From NCBI GenBank assembly GCA_027068385.1, contig JAMOTR010000069.1, forward strand, positions 1 through 24,019: 24,019 nt of DNA, written 5' to 3'. This DNA comes from Candidatus Heimdallarchaeota archaeon (GTDB lineage Archaea > Asgardarchaeota > Njordarchaeia > Njordarchaeales > JAMOTR01). Of this stretch, positions 1-6,352 are shown in pieces (position 1 is the stretch's first letter; each line of letters starts with the position of its first letter). The notes beneath the pieces are model-generated. The model saw only the letters and a program-made list of their open reading frames with translations. It ran no database searches and was not told the origin of the DNA. Made by a program: the position numbers and the translations under genes.

Positions 1-2
1 GA

Positions 3-233
3 ATACTCTCCGATACCGAGGAGGAAGAGATCTCGATAAAAGCGGACGTGGAGTTACAAGAGTTAATTAAGAACCGCGATCTAGAGGGTCTCCGCGAAGT
101 TTTATCCGTGGAATATGGACCGGACGTTAGGTTTAAGATAGAAGAGTATGAAGGCGTGAAGGCTAGGCTCATAGTAGAAAAACTAGCCTTATTTGACGGA
201 CTTGAAGAAGTACTTAAAGTGTTTCTCGTCTAG
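3..233 (+). CDS. C-terminal end of an unrecognised protein (partial, runs in from the left edge)
   Basis: The reading frame is open from the first complete codon of the window (base 3) to the TAG at 231-233, so this is the last 76 residues of a gene that starts outside. A GTG at 48 could be mistaken for a start, but the frame continues upstream without a stop. The visible part is acidic and probably helical, with a run of glutamates near the left edge and a hydrophobic C-terminal end (ending EVLKVFLV). I recognise no family. The stop codon ends directly beside the 3' end of the oppositely oriented tRNA-Val, so the two genes are packed tail to tail with no spacer. Confidence 0.6.
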   Translation: MLSDTEEEEISIKADVELQELIKNRDLEGLREVLSVEYGPDVRFKIEEYEGVKARLIVEKLALFDGLEEVLKVFLV

Positions 234-307
234 TGGGCCCGCGGGGATTCGAACCCCGGACCTCCCGCGCGTGAGGCGGGCGTTCTGCCAGGCTGAACTA
301 CGGGCCC
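234..307 (-). tRNA. tRNA-Val (anticodon CAC)
   Basis: Read on the minus strand, the 74 nt fold into a full cloverleaf. The acceptor stem is GGGCCCG/CGGGCCC, the D stem GTTC/GAAC, the anticodon stem CCCGC/GCGGG with loop CTCACGC, and the T arm CGGGG-TTCGAAT-CCCCG. The anticodon CAC reads GTG valine codons. The discriminator is A (base 234). The 3' CCA is not encoded, because the next bases are the stop codon of the neighbouring gene, so it must be added by CCA transferase. There is no intron. Confidence 0.97.
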
Positions 308-328
308 TCGATAGATACCGCGTTTCCG

Positions 329-340
329 AGATTAAAAAAT
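329..340 (-). promoter_or_regulatory. TATA-like element for tRNA-Val
   Basis: On the minus strand an AT-rich block (ATTTTTTAAT at 331-340) sits about 28 bp upstream of the mature 5' end of tRNA-Val, the usual place for an archaeal TATA box. It lies at the 3' end of rpl14e. Confidence 0.5.
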
Positions 341-600
341 CATATCCTCTTACGCATAAACTCTATCAGTCCGGCTTTCTCGAGAGCGCTCAATACGGTA
401 TCATCGTCCGCGTCTTCGGGGATATCGATTTTGTAAGGGGTCGGCTCCACGTGAGAATAGTTCACTTTACGTCTCCTCACCCCGGTTAGCTTCTTAGGTC
501 CGGTTATAATTACACCGTCGTCCTCCACTTTAACCACTACCCCGAAGCGCCCCGCGTCGCGTCCCATGGTCTTCACCACGATCCTTCCTACCTCGATCAT
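340..600 (-). CDS. rpl14e: 50S ribosomal protein L14e
   Basis: Small basic protein of the archaeal/eukaryotic large ribosomal subunit, 86 residues, close to the usual size of crenarchaeal L14e. The N-terminal SH3-like barrel is clear: EVGRIVVKTMGRDAGRFGVVV at the start, then VIITGPKKLTGVRRRKVNYSHVEPT, the family signature around a conserved basic GVxRRxVN loop. The tail ends in the typical EKAGLIEFMRKRI helix. The ATG at 600 is preceded by a purine-rich GAGGGGTGTG ribosome-binding stretch. It lies 12 bp downstream of cmk on the same strand, a pairing also known in other crenarchaea, so the two are probably cotranscribed. Confidence 0.95.
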   Translation of the reverse strand: MIEVGRIVVKTMGRDAGRFGVVVKVEDDGVIITGPKKLTGVRRRKVNYSHVEPTPYKIDIPEDADDDTVLSALEKAGLIEFMRKRI

Positions 601-612
601 ACATCACACCCC

Positions 613-1146
613 TCAAAGCTTTAACATGCGTTTCACCGCGAACAGCGTGATTTCGCGTAAATCCTCAACAGTAAGGTTAGCCGTGTTTATGACTAAATCG
701 TATACGCGAAGGTCGTCGATGTTGATACCGTATAGCTTAAAGAACCTCTCACGCTCAAGAGTCTCGCGTATTATGGTCTCATGTAAGGCTTCCTCATAGC
801 TCTTCCCGTCGCGTTCGGCTATACGTTTAATACGGATCTCTAGAGGGGCATGTAACCATATTTTAAGATCCGCATACTCACGCGCGAACCGTCCCGCTAA
901 TAATGCGTCGATGACGACGTTCCCCCTCTTCGCTTCCTCCTTGGTCCTAGAGTCTATTAATCTATCAATCTCCGGGTTTTCTAATGCGTACGCGGAGAAT
1001 TCCTCTAAGCTCATCCCGCGCTTAGCCGCCTCTTCCCTAAAGATCGTACCCGCGGATACATAACGAAGACCTAACTTCTCCGCGAGGTACTTAGCTACTG
1101 CAGATTTACCCACTCCGTGTAATCCGGACACGGTAATAACGGGCAT
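613..1146 (-). CDS. cmk: Cytidylate kinase (archaeal type)
   Basis: Cytosolic nucleoside monophosphate kinase that phosphorylates CMP or dCMP with ATP. It has 177 residues, as expected for the short archaeal Cmk family. The P-loop GLHGVGKS is at residues 8-15 after a VITVSG strand. It is followed by the AGTIFREEAAKRGMSLEEFSAYA substrate region typical of archaeal Cmk and by the lid region with RIAERDGKSYEEA. The start is an ATG at 1146 just after a GGGATGGTG ribosome-binding stretch. It is followed by rpl14e, which supports the family assignment. The P-loop has LHGV where relatives often have PPGS, but the essential GxxGxGKS spacing is intact. Confidence 0.92.
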   Translation of the reverse strand: MPVITVSGLHGVGKSAVAKYLAEKLGLRYVSAGTIFREEAAKRGMSLEEFSAYALENPEIDRLIDSRTKEEAKRGNVVIDALLAGRFAREYADLKIWLHAPLEIRIKRIAERDGKSYEEALHETIIRETLERERFFKLYGINIDDLRVYDLVINTANLTVEDLREITLFAVKRMLKL

Positions 1147-1206
1147 ACACCATCCCGATCAGATGGTATTATTTTTGGGCTCGAGTTTTAAGAAAGACCT
1201 CCGGGG

Positions 1207-1282
1207 TGGTGCCGGGGCGGGGATTCGAACCCCGGTCTCCGGATTATGAGTCCGGCGCCCAACCAGGCTAGGCGACCCCGGC
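1207..1282 (-). tRNA. tRNA-Met (anticodon CAT, elongator type)
   Basis: On the minus strand this forms a complete cloverleaf with acceptor stem GCCGGGG/CCCCGGC, anticodon stem CCGGA/TCCGG, loop CTCATAA and T arm CGGGG-TTCGAAT-CCCCG. The anticodon is CAT. The GCCGGGG acceptor is typical of archaeal elongator tRNA-Met. Archaeal initiators usually begin AGCGGGG, and tRNA-Ile2 with CAT usually begins GGGCCC. The discriminator A is followed by an encoded CCA (bases 1209 to 1207), unlike the tRNA-Val in this window. No intron is present, although crenarchaeal tRNA-Met genes often have one. Confidence 0.94.
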
Positions 1283-1304
1283 TCTGTTTATTTCTCCCAG
1301 CGGA

Positions 1305-1315
1305 GTTTAAAAATT
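1305..1315 (-). promoter_or_regulatory. TATA-like element for tRNA-Met
   Basis: The minus strand reads AATTTTTAAAC about 28 bp upstream of the mature 5' end of tRNA-Met. It lies in the short gap between the tRNA and the 3' end of bud32, so the tRNA probably has its own promoter. Confidence 0.5.
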
Positions 1316-1318
1316 CTA

Positions 1319-1936
1319 TCATAATTCCCGCACGCTCCTCTCGCGCCTAACGTACCTTCCTCTTCTCCATATCTCCGCCTCCCTCTTAATCACCTCATCT
1401 GCCTTCTTATACGTGCTTCTATACCCTCTAAGGAACGCGTTCCGAAGCTCTTTTCTCCTCTCTATCCGCAACATCGAGCGCCTCAACGTATGAATATCAT
1501 CCGCCTTATCCTCGACGCGCGATGACTTGAACGCTAGGCCGAAGTCTATAATATAAGGAACCCTTTCCCTCACGATCACGTTAGACACGTTTAAGTCCCC
1601 GTGTATTTCGTCGTTCGCGTGTAATAGACCGACGAATCTTCCGAGGCCTTCCCGTATACGCTCATCATATATCTTATATATAGGATCTCCCTCGATGAAC
1701 TCCATCACGATCTCGAAGTTTTCCGGGTCCACGTCGTACACATAAGGAACCCTTACTCCGTACGACTTTACCCTATGTAACGTCCTAGCCTCGCTTAGGG
1801 TACGTTCCCTCCTAAGCTTAAGGTCTAGCTTTGGGTGCATATAGCGCTTTCTTATACGCCTCTTCAGGACCGCCTTCAAACCGAACCGATCGACTAGGTA
1901 AGTGACGGACTCGGCACCACGTTTTAATAATTTCAT
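1319..1936 (-). CDS. bud32: Bud32-type atypical kinase/ATPase of the KEOPS complex
   Basis: Bud32 is the small kinase-fold ATPase of KEOPS, which makes the t6A modification of tRNAs reading ANN codons. From the ATG at 1936 the protein is 205 residues. It opens MKLLKRGAESVTYLV, matching the family N-terminus. Other landmarks are a catalytic lysine in AVLKR (K25), the basic stretch RIRKRYMHPKLD, helix C with SEAR, the catalytic loop HGDLNVSN (112-119) and the metal-binding DFG at 131-133. The C-terminus is arginine-rich, as usual. A GTG at 1948 would add four residues, but the ATG fits the family better and follows a purine-rich GTGAGTGA. It is immediately downstream of the unknown 234-aa gene. 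Kae1, Cgi121 and Pcc1 are not in this window. Confidence 0.93.
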   Translation of the reverse strand: MKLLKRGAESVTYLVDRFGLKAVLKRRIRKRYMHPKLDLKLRRERTLSEARTLHRVKSYGVRVPYVYDVDPENFEIVMEFIEGDPIYKIYDERIREGLGRFVGLLHANDEIHGDLNVSNVIVRERVPYIIDFGLAFKSSRVEDKADDIHTLRRSMLRIERRKELRNAFLRGYRSTYKKADEVIKREAEIWRRGRYVRRERSVREL

Positions 1937-1940
1937 AAAA

Positions 1941-2645
1941 TCACTCACGCTTCTTCTGGGTACGAATCTTCCCCTTATCGACGATTCTTTGTAGTAGAGT
2001 GTTCCGGTCTACCTTAAGTATATGCGCGTGTGAGTAGCCTAAGAGTATGGACGCCACGGTACCGGCTCCACCACTTTCTAGGCACCCTTTAGGTTCTATT
2101 CCGAACTTCTCCCTCGCCATATCTATGAGCTCGTGACGACGTCCGAAGTTCCTTATCGTAAACGAAGGCGTCCTCCCGCTCGTATCGAGCATTCCGTAAA
2201 ACACGGAGTCGTCCCAGAGTTCCTTAATGTGCTTCTCTATAGCCTCTCTAGCTAGAAGTATATGAGATCTATGAGCGGTTACGAGGTAGTATTCTCCCTT
2301 ATACTTTACGTATCCGAATACGCTCAGCCTCCCTAACCGCTCGCTATCCTCGGGTATCTTAAAGGGAACCCCTGGGATAATTATAAGGTACCGGGTGGTG
2401 CCGTCCTCAAGCTTAGCGGGCCGGTCATAGATGAGCTTTAACGCCTCTTTTGATCCGGAAACCCTCATAAGAATGTAACGGCCGCGCGGGTAGAGGTCGA
2501 CGTAGGCGTCTCCCTTCGGAGAACGTATCTCGACGTGATGGCCTAGAGCCTTTATATCATACTCACCATCCATAATTCTCGAGAGTTTTACTCCCAACCG
2601 GGTGGCGATATCGTATACGGTAGTATCAAGCCTCAGGCTACTCAC
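1941..2645 (-). CDS. Conserved-looking protein of unknown function, upstream of bud32
   Basis: A 234-residue soluble protein from a GTG start at 2645. A TATA-like AATTAAAAA on the minus strand (2668-2676) lies 23-31 bp upstream, which fits a leaderless transcript starting at that GTG. No signal peptide or membrane span is visible. Notable segments are a beta-rich N-terminal half (GDAYVDLYPRGRYILMRVSG near residues 45-64), a central FGYVKYKGEYYLVTAHRSHILLA, and a C-terminal glycine-rich stretch GCLESGGAGTVASILLGYSHAH that could form a ligand-binding loop. I cannot place it in a family. The VDLYPR and HRSH segments recall inositol monophosphatases, but their order and the metal-binding motifs do not match. 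Only 4 bp separate it from bud32, so the two are probably cotranscribed and translationally coupled. Confidence 0.7.
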   Translation of the reverse strand: MSSLRLDTTVYDIATRLGVKLSRIMDGEYDIKALGHHVEIRSPKGDAYVDLYPRGRYILMRVSGSKEALKLIYDRPAKLEDGTTRYLIIIPGVPFKIPEDSERLGRLSVFGYVKYKGEYYLVTAHRSHILLAREAIEKHIKELWDDSVFYGMLDTSGRTPSFTIRNFGRRHELIDMAREKFGIEPKGCLESGGAGTVASILLGYSHAHILKVDRNTLLQRIVDKGKIRTQKKRE

Positions 2646-2764
2646 GAAACCTCTTTAACGTGATCCATTTTTAATTCGGAGTCATATTTTGACAAACATC
2701 GCTAAAAGAGGCTACTAACGTATACTCAGTCCGGGAAAACATAATTAAAGAACCTATCGAGCCT

Positions 2765-4660
2765 TTATAATAGGGGGCCGTAGAGGGGCGGGGATGAGGA
2801 TGGCGGATCGCCTCGCGATGATTCCCCCGCCGGGTCGCGGCCCCCTTCATCCTTTACCTCCATGAAGTCCTTCGGTATCCTATAACCGATCCTTCTAGAT
2901 ACCTCATACTTTATTTGATCCTCATATCTCAAGAGCTTCTTATACCCAGCCTCACCGTTCACCGCGAAGTCGTACTCTTCCCGTCCTATCGGTATGAAAT
3001 CGAGCCCGTAAGCTTCCGCAACCCAACGTATAGCTACGCCCACGTCCGCTTTACCTGAGGCTACAGCGGCCGCCACAGCGTTATGACTCTTTACTTCTAC
3101 CCGGTACCCCTCTATCTCCTCCGGTGATATTCCGTGCTCCCTTATCATCTTATCTATTAATATACGAGTACCGCTCCCCTTGTTTCTATTAACGAACCTC
3201 ACACGCCTCAGATCCTCCCGAGAGGAGAATCCCTTAGGGTTCCCTTTCTGCACAACGAATCCTATCTCCCTATCATAGCCGCGCACGACCTTAACCCCTA
3301 GCCCTATGTTATATCCGCGATCCGTTAAGATGTGTATCCCACCGAAGTCTGATTCATCCATCTTCACGGCTTCTAGAGCTTTGATCGATCCGGCCGGAAT
3401 CACTAAAGCGTCGAGTAAGGCGGAGATAAACGCTGGATCATGACTCGTAACGACGTCCGCGAACCTCTTAGATCTCTTCCGTATCCGAGCTTTAGCCTTC
3501 CTTACCTTCACACCCCGGGGTTCCACTAGAGCGACGCCATCGGCCATAGCGAGGAGCGTGATGTCCCCTGATCCTCTCGGTATCGGGACGCCCCTGTTCT
3601 TGTACATTCTTATAGGTACCCGAAGATATCTTCCCGTATCGTTCGACACCTCCCTAGATAACTCTATCTCGGAGAACCTTTCAAGAGAGACGCGCTCTCC
3701 GGACAGTTTTCTCGCTACGGGATCGAGAAGGAACATCGTCATGAACGTGCACGAACCCGGGAATCCGGGTAGACCTACTAGGGGCTTATCGTCTATAAGG
3801 GCGAAGAACGTGGGCTTCCCCGGCTTTACTTTGAGGCCGTGAAAGATTATCTCACCGAGCTCTGATACCACCTTATAAGTGAGATCCCCGACTCCCTTTG
3901 AAGTGCCCCCTATCGTAACGTACAGATCGTATCCCGGTTCGCTTAACGCTTCCCTTATCTCTTCTTCATCGTCTCCCAAGCGCCTCCTTTTAGTCTCTAA
4001 GCCTAAGCTCTTAAGATAAGAGGAGACAGCGAACGAGTTGGATTCATAGAGCTTCCCCCTCTCTAATCTTTCTCCCGGCTCCACTAGCTCATTACCGATC
4101 CCTAAGACGAGAGCGCGTGGCTTCTTATATACGAGGACCTCGTCGAACCCTTGCGATGCTAATAGAGAGACCCTTATCCGATCCAAGCGCGTACCCTTTC
4201 TAATAAGTACCTCCCCCTTAGCGATATCACTCGCGGCCGGTTGGACGTTCATGCCCGGATACGCTCCCCTAAGTACCACCACGTTTTCCCCTTCCCTGTA
4301 CGCGAATTCTATAGGGATCACAGCGTTAGCGTTAGCGGGTATCGGGGCTCCTGTAGCGACGTATGCAGCTTCGCCACGACCCAAAGCCTTATCCGGCCGC
4401 GTCCCCACGGGAACTTCGAACGCATATCTAAGCCTTATCGGCCTATCTTCCATAGCTCCGTAGACGTCTTGGGCGACCACGGCATATCCGTCCACGGTGG
4501 AGCGATCGAACGGAGGATGATCGATTATAGCTACTAAGTCCTCAGCGATCACGCGTCCTAGCGCTTCTTCTATGGGAACCTTTTCGACCCCTACGGGCTT
4601 AATACGGCTTAACGCGATCTCCAAGGCCTCCCGCGGGTCGAGGAGCTTAGCGTACTTCAT
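2765..4660 (-). CDS. moeA: Molybdopterin molybdenumtransferase MoeA fused to a periplasmic-binding-protein-like (PBP) domain
   Basis: MoeA inserts molybdate or tungstate into adenylylated molybdopterin. Residues 1 to about 395 are the MoeA part, with PPFDRSTVDGYAV at 49-61 (catalytic-site Asp57), GGTSKGVGDLT at 241-251 (Asp249) and VGLPGFPGS at 295-303. Residues about 400-600 are a PBP-like domain (SHDPAFISALLDALV, then NRNKGSGTRILIDKMI and ASGKADVGVAIRWVAEAYGL), a fusion known in crenarchaea and Thermococci that may sense oxyanion or cofactor. The tungsten enzyme AOR at 11484 is a plausible client, though Mo cannot be excluded. The last 26 residues (from about 606) are a proline/serine/glycine-rich tail with no place in the fold. 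They are encoded by a GC-rich inverted repeat. It is transcribed divergently from rps3ae across 46 bp. Confidence 0.94.
   Translation of the reverse strand: MKYAKLLDPREALEIALSRIKPVGVEKVPIEEALGRVIAEDLVAIIDHPPFDRSTVDGYAVVAQDVYGAMEDRPIRLRYAFEVPVGTRPDKALGRGEAAYVATGAPIPANANAVIPIEFAYREGENVVVLRGAYPGMNVQPAASDIAKGEVLIRKGTRLDRIRVSLLASQGFDEVLVYKKPRALVLGIGNELVEPGERLERGKLYESNSFAVSSYLKSLGLETKRRRLGDDEEEIREALSEPGYDLYVTIGGTSKGVGDLTYKVVSELGEIIFHGLKVKPGKPTFFALIDDKPLVGLPGFPGSCTFMTMFLLDPVARKLSGERVSLERFSEIELSREVSNDTGRYLRVPIRMYKNRGVPIPRGSGDITLLAMADGVALVEPRGVKVRKAKARIRKRSKRFADVVTSHDPAFISALLDALVIPAGSIKALEAVKMDESDFGGIHILTDRGYNIGLGVKVVRGYDREIGFVVQKGNPKGFSSREDLRRVRFVNRNKGSGTRILIDKMIREHGISPEEIEGYRVEVKSHNAVAAAVASGKADVGVAIRWVAEAYGLDFIPIGREEYDFAVNGEAGYKKLLRYEDQIKYEVSRRIGYRIPKDFMEVKDEGGRDPAGESSRGDPPSSSPPLYGPLL
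2773..2845. repeat. GC-rich nested inverted repeat, possible structured RNA, within the 3' end of moeA
   Basis: An outer perfect 8-bp arm pair (GGGGGCCG at 2773-2780 and CGGCCCCC at 2838-2845) encloses an inner 7-bp pair (GGCGGGG at 2787-2793 and CCCCGCC at 2825-2831). Symmetric 6-nt gaps lie between them. The apical part holds a small GGCG-GAT-CGCC hairpin and two ATGA segments facing each other. About 77% of the 73 bases are G or C, well above the surroundings and similar to the tRNAs here. In a hyperthermophile such local GC excess often marks structured RNA. It is not a recognisable tRNA, and no ACA box follows it on either strand, so its identity is open. It could also act as a terminator of moeA. 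Confidence 0.45.
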
Positions 4661-4706
4661 CTCGATATGAACGTTAAACGTGATAAACGTAGTCGGGTGA
4701 GAGGCT

Positions 4707-5333
4707 ATGGGAAGAAGAGTAAGGGGTACCGTTGATAAGCGGAAGAGGAAGAGCCGGTACGTAGTGAAGACCCCTAGCTACCTCTTTAACGGAATGAACT
4801 TATATGAGATTCCCGCGGCCGACCCGGAGCTTCTAATCGATAGGATAGTAGATATACAGCTGGGGGTCCTAAAAAGGAGCTTCGACGAGAAGGACCTTAG
4901 CACCATCGTACTCCTACAAGTAAAAAGGGTATCCGGAAATACCGCCTTTACCGAGTTTAAGGGCTTCTACATGATCCCTGATTACATACAGTCGAAGATT
5001 CATAGGGGGATCTCGAAGATCGAATGTATTAAGACCCTCCATACCGCCGACGGGGTAAAGGTGCGCATAAATACGATCGTAATAACCGCCCACCGCTGTA
5101 GGACTAAGGTAAAGGAGGACATTAGAAAGGCCGTGTTCAAGTATCGGTCCGAGAGGGTGCCCAAGATGAGCTTCGAGGAGTTCGCGAACTTCGTCCTATC
5201 CGGACTCCCCGAGGAGGAGATACACCCTATAGTACATAAAATATTCCCAGTGAGCGAAGTACTAGTGGCGAAGGTAAAGGTGCTATCCGATCCTACCGAG
5301 CGCACTCCTCAGGAGGCCCAGGCGACCGAGTGA
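4707..5333 (+). CDS. rps3ae: 30S ribosomal protein S3Ae (eS1)
   Basis: Small-subunit ribosomal protein shared by archaea and eukaryotes, 208 residues. The family pattern is clear: a basic N-terminus (RKRKSRYVVKTPSYLFNG), then DIQLGVLKRSFDEKDLSTIVLLQVKRVSGNTAFTEFKGFYM, and later a conserved HRCRTKVKEDIRKAVFKYR region near residues 130-148. The C-terminal part contains GLPEEEIHPIVHKIFPV and a short charged tail. The start is the ATG at 4707. Its upstream gap is shared with the divergent moeA. It heads a plus-strand run that continues with a membrane protein, a histone and hisS. Confidence 0.96.
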   Translation: MGRRVRGTVDKRKRKSRYVVKTPSYLFNGMNLYEIPAADPELLIDRIVDIQLGVLKRSFDEKDLSTIVLLQVKRVSGNTAFTEFKGFYMIPDYIQSKIHRGISKIECIKTLHTADGVKVRINTIVITAHRCRTKVKEDIRKAVFKYRSERVPKMSFEEFANFVLSGLPEEEIHPIVHKIFPVSEVLVAKVKVLSDPTERTPQEAQATE

Positions 5334-5360
5334 AAAATAGAGTTTTATTAATAGCACTTC

Positions 5361-6095
5361 ATGATCGTAGAACTCGCTGCGCTCTTTTGGGGCATATGTC
5401 TTCTTTTAGTGTCGATCGTTCCCTATAGGGCAAAGACGATCATAAACTCGCGGGACGTTTGGACCGTTATTCGGATGATACTCGTAATCTACGAGTCTCT
5501 TGAAGCTCCCCTCAGCTATTCTCACCTTTTCTCCCTCTTCGCCTTCTACTATTCCCTCATATATACGATATCAAGAAGCTCATCGCCGTACGGTAGCATA
5601 ATATTACTCCTCTCCGCGATCGTCTTCGGCCTCTCAGCACGTTATGAATCGCTATTACCCCTAGGCTTCGCCCTATTCTTCTTGGGCTTCGTAGTATCTA
5701 AGAGCGGAGATTATAACGTGAAGCGGGAAGAGTTCATTGTAGGTGACGTAAGGAGGCTTAGGGAGATTTCGGAGGAGGACGATGCGGTCGTGGGGGTGAT
5801 TCCGAACAAGCCCAAGTGCCTCTCTTATTCTATAACTTCCCTTTTCATACGGCTCTATAACGTAGCTTACGAGCCCCCTAACGGAGTCTTAGTATCTCTC
5901 GCCTCCTTATCTTACTCCATAATATTCGCGGTTATGCCTCGAAGGGTATTTTTGACGAGAACTCTCGCGCATCTTTATGCTGTAAAAAGCTACATTATGA
6001 GCTTCAAACGGACGACGAGATTCCTCAGATTCGTCTTCGGAACGATCGGGAGAGTCGACGTAGAAACCTTTATTACGGTACATAGGACCTTATAA
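5361..6095 (+). CDS. Multi-pass integral membrane protein of unknown function
   Basis: A 244-residue protein with about five hydrophobic segments in its first half (roughly residues 3-22, 34-46, 54-70, 76-92 and 98-113). A hydrophilic loop (about 114-145) and a less hydrophobic second half with one or two further possible spans follow, ending in a basic region. There is no cleavable signal peptide and I recognise no family. The ATG at 5361 is preceded by an AT-rich TTTTATTAAT about 10-20 bp upstream, so it may have a promoter of its own, although rps3ae ends only 27 bp before it. The stop is one base from the histone start, so membrane protein and histone are almost certainly on one transcript. 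Confidence 0.75.
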   Translation: MIVELAALFWGICLLLVSIVPYRAKTIINSRDVWTVIRMILVIYESLEAPLSYSHLFSLFAFYYSLIYTISRSSSPYGSIILLLSAIVFGLSARYESLLPLGFALFFLGFVVSKSGDYNVKREEFIVGDVRRLREISEEDDAVVGVIPNKPKCLSYSITSLFIRLYNVAYEPPNGVLVSLASLSYSIIFAVMPRRVFLTRTLAHLYAVKSYIMSFKRTTRFLRFVFGTIGRVDVETFITVHRTL

Positions 6096-6096
6096 T

Positions 6097-6345
6097 ATGG
6101 CCAAGTCCAGAGGAGGTAAGTCTAAGCTCCCTCTAGCCACTGTAAAGAGGATCTTTAGAGAAGCCCTAGGAGATGCTGATGTACGTCTTTCCGACGATGC
6201 TATGCAGATGCTCGTAAAGTACCTCGAGGACCTAATTAGGCAGATCGCCCCGATAGCATACGACATAGCTAGGAACGCAAAGCGTAAGACTATACGCAGG
6301 GAGGATATCGAGACCGCGCTTAAGGCTCTAAAGGGACCCGTGTGA
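6097..6345 (+). CDS. Archaeal histone
   Basis: An 82-residue protein with the complete three-helix histone fold. LPLATVKRIFREALG is helix 1 with the first loop, LSDDAMQMLVKYLEDLIRQIAPIAYDIARNA is the long central helix, and KRKTIRREDIETALKALK is loop 2 with the third helix. The RKTI loop and the RxEDI turn are DNA-contact and fold signatures of HMf-type histones, which wrap and compact DNA. A short basic N-terminal tail (MAKSRGGKSK) precedes the fold. Many archaeal histones lack such a tail. Histones are absent from Sulfolobales, so the gene narrows the likely lineage. It starts one base after the upstream stop and ends 7 bp before hisS. Confidence 0.95.
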   Translation: MAKSRGGKSKLPLATVKRIFREALGDADVRLSDDAMQMLVKYLEDLIRQIAPIAYDIARNAKRKTIRREDIETALKALKGPV

Positions 6346-6352
6346 GTTTTTT

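Noticed and set aside
193..489. Open frame across tRNA-Val and rpl14e on the plus strand
   Set aside because: It runs through a tRNA gene and antisense to a ribosomal protein, with no family resemblance. It is a shadow frame.
1941..2645. Inositol monophosphatase-like gene
   Set aside because: Short resemblances (VDLYPR, HRSH) occur in the wrong order and the DPxDGT/WDxAAG metal motifs are absent.
2773..2845. Possible tRNA gene (7-8 bp terminal stem, 73 nt, high GC)
   Set aside because: Neither strand has a T arm with TTC-RA or a D arm of normal form, and the bases before the terminal stem do not pair as a T stem.
2773..2845. H/ACA guide RNA
   Set aside because: Lower stem, symmetric pocket and upper stem fit, but no ACA box follows the lower stem on either strand. 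Kept only as an unidentified structured element.
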